Source: Actinomycetota bacterium (GTDB lineage: Bacteria; Actinomycetota; Actinomycetes; S36-B12; UBA10799). Taken from it: a stretch of DNA of 13,348 nt. The stretch covers positions 15,959 to 29,306 of the forward strand of contig DMNR01000035.1 in NCBI GenBank assembly GCA_003452655.1, given 5' to 3'. Made by a program: the position numbers and the translations under genes. This document shows positions 1 through 7,035 of this stretch, in pieces (within the stretch, counting starts at the first letter, position 1; each line of letters starts with the position of its first letter). The notes under the pieces were generated by a model, which was not told where the DNA came from, made no database searches, and worked only from the letters and a program-made list of their open reading frames with translations.

Positions 1-512
1 TCGGAGAGCACGGCGTGGAACAGTTGCCGATGCAGGAAGTCCATGTCGTCGTCGATGACGGCCAAGCCAATCGCCGCATCGATGTCCCGGGTCGCGAGCA
101 CCTCGCCGGTGCGCCGAACGATGTGTTCGGCGACGTCGCCCATCTCCGTGATGACGGAGCGCAACTCGATAGGAACGGCGCTCGCCGGATACCGCATCCG
201 GGCGGCCTTCGCGACGTGGACGGCTAGGTCACCCATGCGCTCAAGTGATGCCGAGATTCGAAGCCCGGACAACAAGACCCGTAGATCGGTGGCAACCGGG
301 GCTTGCAGGGCCACCAGTTGGAGAGCCTGTTCTTCCAGGTCGTGGGCAACAGCATCGATCGCCTCATCGCCGGCAATTACCGACTCCGCTGCAACGAGGT
401 CTGCATCCAGCAAGGCATTTGTGGCTTCGATCATCGCCGCATTGACCAGTTTGGTCATCTGGACAAGTGCTTCATCGAATTGATCAAGTTGTTCGTGATA
501 CGCGCTCCGCAT
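1..512 (-). CDS. phoU: PhoU family phosphate signalling protein (3' end cut by window edge)
   Basis: PhoU is a cytoplasmic helical protein that links the PstSCAB phosphate transporter to the phosphate-sensing kinase and keeps the Pho response off when phosphate is plentiful. I translated this frame by hand: 170 residues are visible from ATG 512, against about 215-225 for the family, so the C-terminus is off the left edge. The first helical bundle contains the PhoU signature E91-R-M-G-D95, a metal-binding motif of the family, preceded by ATDLR (74-78). The second bundle begins near residue 118 (VITEMGD) and runs to DDDMDFLHRQLF. The gene is divergent from senX3-regX3, as in Streptomyces phoU/phoRP, and shares the PHO-box-like gap with it. 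The start has only a weak Shine-Dalgarno (TGGAT). Family assignment is firm; the local role follows from context. Confidence 0.93.
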   Translation of the reverse strand, partial: MRSAYHEQLDQFDEALVQMTKLVNAAMIEATNALLDADLVAAESVIAGDEAIDAVAHDLEEQALQLVALQAPVATDLRVLLSGLRISASLERMGDLAVHVAKAARMRYPASAVPIELRSVITEMGDVAEHIVRRTGEVLATRDIDAAIGLAVIDDDMDFLHRQLFHAVLS

Positions 513-520
513 AATGATCC

Positions 521-549
521 ACGATAGCCGCACAACAGATGGTGTGTAA
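521..549 (-). promoter_or_regulatory. Candidate phoU promoter
   Basis: On the minus strand TTACAC (549-544) and TATCGT (526-521) are separated by exactly 17 bases and resemble -35 and -10 boxes. The start point would fall a few bases before the phoU ATG at 512, giving a very short leader. This is a pattern match only. The PHO-box-like repeat lies about 50 bases further upstream, rather far for a classical activator site overlapping -35, so another promoter may be the regulated one. Confidence 0.3.
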
Positions 550-589
550 GCGAGTGCCCTTTAACACTGAGTGATCAGGTTTGCCGTCA

Positions 590-629
590 GTCGACCGGAA
601 GGTGAACGGGAGGTGGACGAGAGCGGTAC
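590..629 (-). promoter_or_regulatory. PHO-box-like direct repeats (RegX3/PhoP binding site)
   Basis: On the minus strand GTCCACC (618-612), four bases, then GTTCACC (607-601) form two 7-base units on an 11-base period. This matches the actinobacterial PHO box, tandem GTTCACC-like units bound by PhoP of Streptomyces and RegX3 of mycobacteria. Flanking 11-base steps give weaker units, GTACCGC (629-623) and GGTCGAC (596-590), each matching at 4 of 7 positions. The site lies between phoU and senX3, where Pho regulators autoregulate in related organisms. Direct repeat and position are seen; RegX3 binding is inferred. Confidence 0.7.
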
Positions 630-667
630 ATCAGCGTCGGCTGTACGGAGCATCGGTTGGGCAAGCC

Positions 668-682
668 TATGCTTGCGCCGTG
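668..682 (+). promoter_or_regulatory. Candidate leaderless -10 element of senX3
   Basis: TATGCT at 668-673 fits the actinobacterial -10 pattern TANNNT. It is followed after six bases by the GTG at 680, so transcription would begin at the start codon. No convincing -35 is seen, and no Shine-Dalgarno precedes GTG 680, which fits a leaderless message. Pattern match only. Confidence 0.35.
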
Positions 683-1891
683 GCAATAATCGTTGGCCTC
701 GTGATCGGCGTCGGGGTCGGTCTCCTCGTGGGGATTATGGGTGCGCGTGCCGCGCACGGTTCACGCGGGATCCAGGCACAGAGGGAGTCCGAGGTTTCAG
801 AACTGCAACCTCGTGGACTATCGATAGCCGACATTCAACGTTTGCTCACTGGCGTCCCGGGCGCCGCTGTCCTTGTTGACGCGAAGACCGGCCGCGTCCT
901 CGTCGCCTCGTCTGATTCGTTCGCGATGGGGCTGGTAGCTCGCGAGAAGATCGCCGTCGAGCAGGTCAGCTCAATGATCAACGCAGTGCATCGCTCGGCC
1001 GGATTGCGTGAACAGACGGTTGAGCTACCGCGACCCCCCTATGCCACTCGCCGAATCGAACTGTTGGTCCGCGTTGCGCCTGTCAACGAGACCATCGTGC
1101 TGGTGATCGCCGAGGACATCTCCGGTACGAGGCGGATCGAGGATGTTCGACGTGACTTTGTGGCCAACGTCAGTCACGAGCTCAAGACGCCGGTCGGGGC
1201 GTTGTCGCTGCTTTCCGAAGCCGTGCTTGAAGCAGCCGACGAACCAGATGAGGTCCGCCACTTCGCCGGGCGCATGCGCATCGAGAGTGCGCGGTTGGCG
1301 CACCTGGTGACAGATCTTGTGGATCTGTCCCGGTTACAGGGGGACGACCCGATGCAGTATGCGCAGGAGGTAGATATCGACTCGGTCCTCCACGAGGCAG
1401 TCGATTCGATGAGGACTACTGCTCAGGCACGAGGCATTGACATCACAGTCGGTGGTGATCACCACGCCAAGGTCTTCGGCGTCGAAGGTCAACTGGTGAC
1501 GGCTGTCCGCAATCTGCTTGCGAATGCGGTCGCCTATAGCGCCGAACAGACGCGAATCTCCCTTGGGTGCCGCGTCGCACCCGGGCATTGCGAGATCACG
1601 GTGACTGACCAGGGAATGGGAATTCCATCCGCCGAACTCGACAGAATCTTTGAAAGGTTCTATCGGGTTGATCAGGCTCGCTCTCGTGAGACCGGAGGCA
1701 CGGGCCTAGGACTCTCCATCGTCAAGCACGTGTGCCAAAACCATGGTGGCAGCGTGTCTGTTTGGTCCGTTGAGGGCGAAGGAAGCACCTTCACACTGCG
1801 GTTGCCGACCGTGGGTCGAGCGATACCCAACAACGGGTCGAAGGCGAACGTGGATTCTGAGTATCTGGAAGAAGGGGAACCGGTTACGTGA
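680..1891 (+). CDS. senX3: Two-component sensor histidine kinase SenX3 (PhoR-type)
   Basis: Membrane sensor kinase that phosphorylates RegX3 when phosphate is limiting. The 403-residue product, counted from GTG 680, has one strong N-terminal membrane segment (about 2-20), a PAS-like region (about 50-145), a HisKA domain with VSHELKTP and phospho-accepting His166, then an ATPase domain: N box VRNLLANAVAYS (276-287), G1 DQGMGI (310-315), F box FERFYR (324-329) and G2 GTGLGL (340-345). Length and motifs match mycobacterial SenX3. The frame is open back to TTG 581, but that extension would put a hydrophilic stretch before the membrane segment and lay coding sequence over the PHO-box-like repeat, so GTG 680 is preferred; GTG 602 is the other upstream option. 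The stop overlaps the regX3 start by four bases (GTGA), so the pair is one operon. Confidence 0.9.
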   Translation: MAIIVGLVIGVGVGLLVGIMGARAAHGSRGIQAQRESEVSELQPRGLSIADIQRLLTGVPGAAVLVDAKTGRVLVASSDSFAMGLVAREKIAVEQVSSMINAVHRSAGLREQTVELPRPPYATRRIELLVRVAPVNETIVLVIAEDISGTRRIEDVRRDFVANVSHELKTPVGALSLLSEAVLEAADEPDEVRHFAGRMRIESARLAHLVTDLVDLSRLQGDDPMQYAQEVDIDSVLHEAVDSMRTTAQARGIDITVGGDHHAKVFGVEGQLVTAVRNLLANAVAYSAEQTRISLGCRVAPGHCEITVTDQGMGIPSAELDRIFERFYRVDQARSRETGGTGLGLSIVKHVCQNHGGSVSVWSVEGEGSTFTLRLPTVGRAIPNNGSKANVDSEYLEEGEPVT

Positions 1892-2571
1892 CTCGTGTAC
1901 TGATCGTTGAGGATGAGGTGTCGTTCAGTGATGCCCTGTCATTCATGCTTCGAAAAGAGGGGTTCGAGGTGGCGGTCGCTTCTGACGGCAACAGTGGCCT
2001 CGAGATCTTCAAACGACAGGGAGCCGATCTCGTCTTGCTCGACGTCATGCTGCCTGGAATATCGGGCACTGAGGTCTGCCGTCAACTGAGACAGACCTCG
2101 AAGGTGCCGATCATCATGCTGACAGCCAAGGATGGTGAAATCGACAAGGTGGTCGGGCTTGAACTCGGGGCCGACGACTACGTCACCAAACCGTTCTCAA
2201 GTCGGGAATTGGTTGCGCGAGTTCGAGCAGTTCTGCGACGCCAAACGGCGGTTGAAGATGTCGAGCCTGGGGCAAGTGAGTTGAAGTCGGGCCCTGTCGT
2301 GATGGACGTGGATCGCCACATTGTGATGGTCGATGGCAAGGAGGTGAAGCTTCCGCTCAAGGAGTTCGAACTGCTTGAGTTGCTGCTTCGCAACGCGGGC
2401 CGAGTGTTGACGCGCACACAATTGATCGACCGGATCTGGGGGTCCAACTACGTGGGCGACACGAAGACGCTCGACGTTCACGTCAAGCGCATCCGATCGA
2501 AGATCGAACCCGACCCTGCGAATCCTCGATACTTGGAAACGGTCAGGGGCCTCGGCTACAAGTTCAACTAG
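1888..2571 (+). CDS. regX3: OmpR-family response regulator RegX3 (PhoP-type)
   Basis: Phosphate-responsive transcription factor, partner of SenX3. The 227-residue product has a receiver domain (about 3-115) with acidic residues E8-D9, phospho-acceptor Asp52 in LLDVMLP, Thr79 and Lys101 (TKPF). A winged-helix trans_reg_C domain follows (about 130-227), with LPLKEFELLELL and the recognition-helix stretch TLDVHVKRIRSKIE near 188-201, ending GLGYKFN as usual for OmpR/PhoB proteins. The GTG start overlaps the senX3 stop, with a GGGGA-rich stretch about ten bases upstream. It most likely binds the PHO-box-like repeat upstream of senX3 and phoU and so controls its own operon. No convincing terminator was found in the 61 bases before the convergent lipoprotein gene. 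Confidence 0.95.
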   Translation: MTRVLIVEDEVSFSDALSFMLRKEGFEVAVASDGNSGLEIFKRQGADLVLLDVMLPGISGTEVCRQLRQTSKVPIIMLTAKDGEIDKVVGLELGADDYVTKPFSSRELVARVRAVLRRQTAVEDVEPGASELKSGPVVMDVDRHIVMVDGKEVKLPLKEFELLELLLRNAGRVLTRTQLIDRIWGSNYVGDTKTLDVHVKRIRSKIEPDPANPRYLETVRGLGYKFN

Positions 2572-2632
2572 GTCCATACCGCCAGCGCCCGGCGATGCTG
2601 CCCGTCAGGAAGCCTGCGTCCGACTATTCGCG

Positions 2633-3304
2633 CTACGGAGTGGGCTTCTCCGAAGCGGTCGCTGATGCAGATGCCGTGGGTGACGCTGACGGGGTCGACG
2701 TTGCCGTCGGCTTTGGTGACGCCGTGGTCGTCGCCGTCGGCTTTGGTGTCGCCGAACCGCCGCCGCTCGGACCGATGCTCGCGTAGATGCCCTGCTGCGG
2801 GACGACCATGACTGAACCAGTTACCGCGCCGGCATTGGCGAAGGTGAATGTCGTTTGGATGTACCCGGAGTCCGGAACGGTTGCCCCGGTCAATGTGACC
2901 AACTTGCTGCTGTTCGTTCCTGCTTTTGACTCGGTGTAGCTACCCAATGGAATTGTGCCGCCGGAAATCGCGACGGTCCCCTTTGGGTCAGTGGCGATGC
3001 CGGTGAGGGAGTCGGCCGTGCTGCCAGTGTTGACGAATGTGGCGCTCAGCGTGAACGACGTCGCATTTGCGGAATTCCTGACCCACACTGCACTGCGGAT
3101 TTGGATGTTCCCCACCTGTGTGCTGAGGCCGTCACCCGACGGCGGTTGGGTGCTGGTTTGCGCGTCAAACCCGTTGAAGCACCCAGCGAGCAGAGGTACT
3201 GCAGCGATGCCTGCTGCGAGGACAGCGATACGTTTGCCAGATCCGCGGCTCATCATCCGATTCACGGCGCGCAGCCTAGCGTGTTCGCGGTTGCTTAGTG
3301 ACAT
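2633..3304 (-). CDS. lpqE: LpqE-like secreted lipoprotein with Thr/Pro/Ser/Ala-rich tail
   Basis: Predicted membrane-anchored lipoprotein of 223 residues. The signal peptide has a long basic n-region (to about residue 25), a hydrophobic core and the lipobox LLAGC, with Cys42 the lipidated residue. A beta-rich domain follows (about 62-185: [28 protein letters not shown]), resembling mycobacterial LpqE and the PCu(A)C/DUF461 fold. I see no obvious Cu-binding Met/His cluster, so a copper role is not claimed. The last roughly 35 residues are low complexity with PKPTAT repeated at a 10-residue period. The start at 3304 is decided by a strong Shine-Dalgarno AAAGGAGGT; upstream in-frame starts lie inside the carD side of the gap. 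Mycobacteria also have lpqE divergent from carD, which supports the symbol; sequence support for it is moderate. Confidence 0.8.
   Translation of the reverse strand: MSLSNREHARLRAVNRMMSRGSGKRIAVLAAGIAAVPLLAGCFNGFDAQTSTQPPSGDGLSTQVGNIQIRSAVWVRNSANATSFTLSATFVNTGSTADSLTGIATDPKGTVAISGGTIPLGSYTESKAGTNSSKLVTLTGATVPDSGYIQTTFTFANAGAVTGSVMVVPQQGIYASIGPSGGGSATPKPTATTTASPKPTATSTPSASPTASASATASEKPTP
2703..2748. repeat. 16-base direct repeat, 30-base period, in the lipoprotein tail
   Basis: GCCGTCGGCTTTGGTG occurs at 2703-2718 and again at 2733-2748. The 30-base step equals ten codons and gives two copies of the PKPTAT peptide in the lipoprotein tail. Gain or loss of a unit would keep the frame. Confidence 0.8.
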
Positions 3305-3308
3305 GCAA

Positions 3309-3317
3309 ACCTCCTTT
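3309..3317 (-). promoter_or_regulatory. Strong Shine-Dalgarno deciding the lipoprotein start
   Basis: AAAGGAGGT on the minus strand, five bases from its GGAGG core to the ATG at 3304. It is the best ribosome binding site in the window and fixes the start against the longer open frame. Confidence 0.8.
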
Positions 3318-3360
3318 ATAGGCATTTTGCCGGCCGCCGGTGCAATCAACTGCCCCGTGT

Positions 3361-3366
3361 TACCCT
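3361..3366 (+). promoter_or_regulatory. Candidate -10 element of carD
   Basis: TACCCT fits TANNNT and would give a leader of about 23 bases containing AAAGGGG (3378-3384) ahead of the ATG at 3396. No clear -35 is visible. Pattern match only. Confidence 0.3.
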
Positions 3367-3395
3367 TGTGGAGCACGAAAGGGGCAATCTGCCAC

Positions 3396-3878
3396 ATGTC
3401 GTTCTCTGTTGGTGACACCGTCGTCTACCCACATCATGGCGCAGCACTCATCGAGTCAATCGAACAACGCGTAATCAAGGGCGAAAAGCGTGAATACCTC
3501 GTCCTGCGAGTTGCTCAAGGTGATCTGACCGTTCGTGTTCCGGCTGACAACGTCGACCTCGTCGGCGTTCGTGATGTCGTGAATCAGGAGGGGCTGGACC
3601 GCGTCTTTAGCGTCCTGCGTCAGCCGTACACGGAAGAGCCAACCAACTGGTCTCGCCGCTACAAGGCGAACCTTGAGAAGCTCGCTTCCGGAGATGTCAT
3701 CAAGGTTGCGGAAGTTGTTCGCGACCTTTGGCGTCGTGAGAAGGACCGCGGACTCTCCGCCGGAGAGAAGCGCATGCTCGCGAAGGCGCGCCAGATTCTC
3801 GTCAGCGAGCTCGCCCTCGCCGAACAGACCAACGAAGACAAGGCTGAGAGCCTTCTCGACGAGGTGCTGGCTTCCTAA
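3396..3878 (+). CDS. carD: RNA polymerase-binding transcription factor CarD
   Basis: CarD binds the beta subunit of RNA polymerase and stabilises the open promoter complex, with effects on rRNA and many housekeeping promoters; it is essential in mycobacteria. The 160-residue product has the N-terminal Tudor-like polymerase-interaction domain ([13 protein letters not shown] at 5-17, [17 protein letters not shown] at 33-49) and the helical C-terminal domain that contacts DNA, with the wedge tryptophan Trp85 in [11 protein letters not shown] and the conserved [17 protein letters not shown]. It is close to the 162-residue M. tuberculosis protein along its whole length. The frame stays open far upstream through the antisense of the lipoprotein, but homology fixes the start at MSFSVGD. 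It is divergent from the lipoprotein gene and followed after 19 bases by ispD. Confidence 0.97.
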   Translation: MSFSVGDTVVYPHHGAALIESIEQRVIKGEKREYLVLRVAQGDLTVRVPADNVDLVGVRDVVNQEGLDRVFSVLRQPYTEEPTNWSRRYKANLEKLASGDVIKVAEVVRDLWRREKDRGLSAGEKRMLAKARQILVSELALAEQTNEDKAESLLDEVLAS

Positions 3879-3897
3879 CGGAGGCCGACCACACTCA

Positions 3898-4617
3898 ATG
3901 ACCGCACAGCACGGCGATCGATCCTTAGGGTCGGTCGCCGTTGTTATTGCTGCGGCGGGACGTGGCACCCGCCTCGGTGGGGCGTCACCAAAGGCCTTGG
4001 AACGAATCTGCGGTTCGACGCTTCTCGACTACTGCCTTGACACGGTGTCGGAACTGCCAGGCCTCGGGGTCGTGGTGGTTGCGGCGCCCCCATCTCACCT
4101 CGATGACGTTCGGGCAATCTGTTCTCGCGTTTCAGGGCTACCCATCGCGGTGGTCGCAGGTGGGGCCAGCCGACCCGAATCAGTCGCCAACGCGTTGGCG
4201 GAGCTACCGGACGGAGTGGAGGTGGTGTTGGTCCACGACGCAGCCCGGGCTTTCACTCCGGTTGAGCAGTTCCTCGCGGTTATCGATGCTGTTGCAGCTG
4301 GCGCCAAGGCGGTGGTTCCCGGAGTTGCGATTGTCGACACGATCAAAGAGGTTGACGATTCCGGAACGGTTCTGCGGACCGTCGATCGGACAACGTTGCG
4401 CGGGGTGCAGACCCCGCAGGGATTCGACCGGGAGACTCTAGTGGCAGTGCATGCCGACGTGAGCCTGTCAGCGGCGACCGATGATGCGGGGATGGTCGAG
4501 GCAAGTGGCGGTGCTGTACAGATCATTGTCGGCCACCAGGATGCGTTCAAGATCACCACACCTTTTGACCGTACGGTGGCCGAGGCTTTGGTGGCAAGCC
4601 GCAATGGCGCCAACTAG
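3898..4617 (+). CDS. ispD: 2-C-methyl-D-erythritol 4-phosphate cytidylyltransferase IspD
   Basis: Third step of the MEP isoprenoid pathway: MEP plus CTP gives CDP-ME and pyrophosphate, in the cytoplasm. The 239-residue product has the nucleotide-binding loop [17 protein letters not shown], with Arg25 and Lys32 equivalent to E. coli Arg20 and Lys27, the [10 protein letters not shown] substrate segment, VLVHDAAR (the E. coli Asp106 region), [15 protein letters not shown] and TDDAGMVE. Length is normal for a single-domain IspD; it is not fused to IspF, as it is in some actinobacteria. The ATG at 3898 is preceded by ACGGAGG at 3878-3884, a somewhat long spacing. It lies 19 bases after carD and 26 bases before ispF, so the three are probably co-transcribed. 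Confidence 0.95.
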   Translation: MTAQHGDRSLGSVAVVIAAAGRGTRLGGASPKALERICGSTLLDYCLDTVSELPGLGVVVVAAPPSHLDDVRAICSRVSGLPIAVVAGGASRPESVANALAELPDGVEVVLVHDAARAFTPVEQFLAVIDAVAAGAKAVVPGVAIVDTIKEVDDSGTVLRTVDRTTLRGVQTPQGFDRETLVAVHADVSLSAATDDAGMVEASGGAVQIIVGHQDAFKITTPFDRTVAEALVASRNGAN

Positions 4618-4643
4618 TTCAACTCGATGAAGGGCATACAGCG

Positions 4644-5138
4644 ATGACGTCTGACTTCTTGGATTCCCGAGTCCCTGTTGTCGGAATCGGTACCGACGTC
4701 CACCCGTTCGAGCCGATCAATGACCTGTTCCTGGCGGGGTTGCACTGGCCGGGTGAACCTGGACTTGCTGGTCATTCTGACGGCGATGTGGTGGCTCACG
4801 CTTGCTGCGACGCGATCTTCAGCGCCGCCGGGCTTGGGGATCTTGGATCGCAGTTCGGTACCGATGACCCGAAGCTCGCCGGTGCAACCGGTGTCGCCCT
4901 CCTGACCGAAGCTGCCCGACGGGTGCGGGATGCCGGATTCGAAATCGGGAACGTCGCCGTCCAACTCATCGGGAACAAACCAAAGTTGGGTCCTCGTCGC
5001 GAAGAGGCGCAGAATGCGCTTTCTGCTGCCGCTGGTGCTCGAGTCACAGTCTCGGCAACGACCACGGACGGCCTCGGACTGACCGGACGCGGCGAAGGGA
5101 TCGCAGCCATTGCCACCGCGATCTTGTTCGCGGGCTAG
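4644..5138 (+). CDS. ispF: 2-C-methyl-D-erythritol 2,4-cyclodiphosphate synthase IspF
   Basis: Converts CDP-ME 2-phosphate to ME-cyclodiphosphate and CMP, the fifth step of the MEP pathway; the family acts as a homotrimer. The 164-residue product has the metal ligands Asp18 and His20 (GTDVHPF) and His52 (VAHACCDA), the HSDGD substrate loop from His44, and the C-terminal signature [21 protein letters not shown] with Thr and Glu that bind the nucleotide. It closely resembles M. tuberculosis IspF. The ATG at 4644 has AAGGG about nine bases upstream. It follows ispD by 26 bases. The intervening pathway gene ispE is not in the window, as expected for actinobacteria. Confidence 0.96.
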   Translation: MTSDFLDSRVPVVGIGTDVHPFEPINDLFLAGLHWPGEPGLAGHSDGDVVAHACCDAIFSAAGLGDLGSQFGTDDPKLAGATGVALLTEAARRVRDAGFEIGNVAVQLIGNKPKLGPRREEAQNALSAAAGARVTVSATTTDGLGLTGRGEGIAAIATAILFAG

Positions 5139-5143
5139 CTGAC

Positions 5144-5163
5144 GGGTCACGATGCGGTGATCC
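5144..5163 (+). terminator. Hairpin just after ispF (weak terminator or mRNA stabiliser)
   Basis: GGGTCAC (5144-5150) and GTGATCC (5157-5163) form a 7-pair stem with one G-U pair and a 6-base loop, beginning five bases after the ispF stop. There is no T-run behind it, so it is not a classical intrinsic terminator. It sits directly before the putative promoter of the next gene, which would fit an operon boundary. Confidence 0.3.
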
Positions 5164-5165
5164 TG

Positions 5166-5202
5166 TTGCATCTGGCTGCAGACGCGTTACGGTCGGAACA
5201 TG
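5166..5202 (+). promoter_or_regulatory. Candidate leaderless promoter of the PPOX-family gene
   Basis: TTGCAT (5166-5171), 16 bases, then TACGGT (5188-5193), then six bases to the ATG at 5200. The spacing suits a sigma-70-type promoter whose transcript begins at the start codon. No good Shine-Dalgarno is present. Pattern match only. Confidence 0.4.
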
Positions 5203-5601
5203 GCCGACAAACTTACTCCTGAGCAAAAAGATCTGTTCGATTCCAAGCACTTCGCGACGATTGCCACGATCAATCCCGACGGGCAGCCGCAACTGTCAAT
5301 CGTGTGGTGCGCCATCGATGGCGACGAGATCCTGGTCTCAACCGTCGAAGGTCGCCGCAAACATTTGAACCTTGAGCGCGACAATCGGGTGAGCATCATC
5401 GCTTCACCCAGGGACGAGCCGTACAAATACGTTGAGGTTCGCGGAACTGCGGCGATGACTCGCAAGGGCGGCCGGGAGTTGATTGACCAACTCGCCTACG
5501 AATACATGGGGGCGGACCGCTACCCGGCAGATGACGACACGAACAACATTCGCGTGGTTATTCGCGTCACGCCGCAGCGAGTTGTCGCCAGGGGGATCTA
5601 G
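5200..5601 (+). CDS. PPOX-class flavin/F420-dependent enzyme (Rv1155-like)
   Basis: Small split-barrel oxidoreductase of 133 residues, in the pyridoxamine 5'-phosphate oxidase-like superfamily. The pattern HFATIATINPDGQPQLS (17-33), then GRRKHLNLERDNRVSI and YVEVRGTAAMT, is that of the FDOR-B group with M. tuberculosis Rv1155, whose members use F420 (or sometimes FMN) and act as homodimers. The basic GRRKHLNL stretch lies where related enzymes bind cofactor phosphate. The cofactor and substrate cannot be read from sequence; F420 is an inference from family and host type. The gene stands between ispF and cysS with its own candidate promoter, 61 bases after ispF and 18 before cysS, so a role in isoprenoid or tRNA metabolism is not implied. 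Confidence 0.82.
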   Translation: MADKLTPEQKDLFDSKHFATIATINPDGQPQLSIVWCAIDGDEILVSTVEGRRKHLNLERDNRVSIIASPRDEPYKYVEVRGTAAMTRKGGRELIDQLAYEYMGADRYPADDDTNNIRVVIRVTPQRVVARGI

Positions 5602-5606
5602 CCGGA

Positions 5607-5622
5607 TAGGCTCACGCCTGTG
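5607..5622 (+). promoter_or_regulatory. Candidate leaderless -10 element of cysS
   Basis: TAGGCT at 5607-5612 fits TANNNT and is followed after seven bases by the GTG at 5620. No convincing Shine-Dalgarno lies before the GTG. A possible -35, TTGTCG (5582-5587), is 19 bases upstream, which is long. Pattern match only. Confidence 0.35.
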
Positions 5623-7035
5623 AGTTTGCGCCTGCACGACACGTTGACACGCTCGGTGCGTGATTTCGTACCCATGACGCCGGGCGAAGTCCGGATGTAT
5701 CAGTGCGGCGCGACCGTCCAGTCAGCTCCCCACGTTGGACACATCCGCTCAGGCGTGGTCTTCGACCTGCTGTCGCGCTGGCTTCGCGCCACCGGATACT
5801 CAGTCGTGCTGTGTCGAAACGTCACCGACATCGACGACAAGATCCTGGCGCGCAGCGAGGAAGAGGGTCGACCGTGGTGGGCTGTCGCCTCGTTCTACGA
5901 GCGGGAGTTTCAGCGGGCATACGACGTGCTGGGTTGTGAGCCGCCGACCGTCGAGCCCCGCGCAACCGGGCACGTCACACAGATGGTCGAGCTGATCACC
6001 AGGCTCATCGAACGCGGCCACGCTTACGAGTCGGACGGCGATGTCTATTTCGATGTTCGATCCTTCTCGGAGTACGGTGCGCTGTCCCGACAGGACATCG
6101 ATGACCTGCGTCCGGCAGCTGACAGCGGGGTGGATCCGCGTAAACGCGATCCACGGGACTTCGCGCTCTGGAAGGCGACCAAAACTCCCGATGAACCGAG
6201 CTGGCCTACCCCGTGGGGACCTGGCCGCCCGGGCTGGCACTTGGAATGTTCCGCAATGGCGACGACCTACCTTGGCCCACAGTTCGACATCCATGGCGGT
6301 GGGTTGGACTTGGTTTTTCCTCACCATGAGAACGAGATCGCGCAATCGCGCGCTGCCGGTGATGCCTTCGCCAACTACTGGCTCCACAACGCCTGGGTAA
6401 CCACGGCCGGAGAGAAGATGAGCAAGTCGCTGGGTAACTCGTTGATCGTTTCGCAGGTGCTCACGAAGGTTCGTCCAGTTGAGCTGCGTTGGTATCTCAT
6501 TGCGGCGCATTACCGCAGCAACTTGGAGTTCTCGGATGAGGCATTGGCAGAGGCCGCGGCGGGCTACCGACGTGTAGAGGGCTTCGTCACGAGATCCGCT
6601 GCGCGGCTGGGGGCGGATGTAGGTGAGCCGTCGTTCGGGCAGCTTCCACCAGAGTTTGTCGATGCGATGAATGACGACATGGGCGTTCCGGCTGCGCTCG
6701 CGGTGCTCCACGAGCATGTGACCTCGGGGAACACCATCATGGCGGCGGGGGATGGCATCGGCCTCGCCGCTGTGCTTGGCGAGGTGCGATCGATGTTGGA
6801 CATCCTCGGGGTTGATCCGCTCGCGGAACCGTGGCGGTCCGAGGGCGGCCATGACGGGGCCCTCCAGGAGGCGCTCGACTCGCTAGTGTCGGCCGAATTG
6901 ACTGCCCGGCAAGAGGCACGTGCGAACAAAGACTTCGAAACTGCGGACAAGATCCGGGACCGGATCGCGCAGGCGGGGATCACGATTGAAGACTCGGCCG
7001 ACGGCTCGCGTTGGTCACTGGCGGGAGACTCCTGA
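5620..7035 (+). CDS. cysS: Cysteinyl-tRNA synthetase
   Basis: Class I aminoacyl-tRNA synthetase that charges tRNA-Cys, acting in the cytoplasm. The 471-residue product carries the zinc site that discriminates cysteine (Cys29, Cys210, His235, Glu239, matching E. coli Cys28/Cys209/His234/Glu238), the HIGH motif as HVGH (38-41) and KMSKS (266-270). The helical DALR-like region and the C-terminal segment with [16 protein letters not shown] and the terminal DGSRWSL complete a full-length CysRS. The related mycothiol ligase MshC is about 60 residues shorter and lacks this C-terminal part, so MshC is unlikely. The start is GTG 5620. The stop TGA overlaps the rlmB ATG by one base (TGATG), giving tight coupling to rlmB. 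Confidence 0.96.
   Translation: MSLRLHDTLTRSVRDFVPMTPGEVRMYQCGATVQSAPHVGHIRSGVVFDLLSRWLRATGYSVVLCRNVTDIDDKILARSEEEGRPWWAVASFYEREFQRAYDVLGCEPPTVEPRATGHVTQMVELITRLIERGHAYESDGDVYFDVRSFSEYGALSRQDIDDLRPAADSGVDPRKRDPRDFALWKATKTPDEPSWPTPWGPGRPGWHLECSAMATTYLGPQFDIHGGGLDLVFPHHENEIAQSRAAGDAFANYWLHNAWVTTAGEKMSKSLGNSLIVSQVLTKVRPVELRWYLIAAHYRSNLEFSDEALAEAAAGYRRVEGFVTRSAARLGADVGEPSFGQLPPEFVDAMNDDMGVPAALAVLHEHVTSGNTIMAAGDGIGLAAVLGEVRSMLDILGVDPLAEPWRSEGGHDGALQEALDSLVSAELTARQEARANKDFETADKIRDRIAQAGITIEDSADGSRWSLAGDS

Noticed and set aside
581..679. Upstream senX3 start at TTG 581 (or GTG 602)
   Set aside because: Covers the PHO-box-like repeat and adds a hydrophilic stretch before the N-terminal membrane segment; GTG 680 matches family length.
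2572..2632. Terminator between regX3 and the convergent lipoprotein gene
   Set aside because: Only short imperfect stems (for example CAGC...GCTG) and no T-tract.
3321..3331. GGCA-TTT-TGCC hairpin in the lipoprotein-carD gap
   Set aside because: Only four base pairs, expected by chance, with no T-run or conserved partner visible.
2955..3395. 147-codon N-terminal extension of CarD
   Set aside because: It is antisense to the lipoprotein gene and absent from CarD homologues; the MSFSVGD start aligns with the family.
3305..3418. Longer lipoprotein starting at 3418
   Set aside because: It would overlap the carD start and spoil the signal peptide; the strong Shine-Dalgarno points to 3304.
5800..6852. 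350-codon open frame on the minus strand
   Set aside because: Antisense to cysS, which has all its catalytic and zinc motifs; the translation resembles no known family.
5620..7035. Mycothiol ligase MshC instead of CysRS
   Set aside because: Full length of 471 residues with the C-terminal region that MshC lacks, and in the usual cysS-rlmB context.
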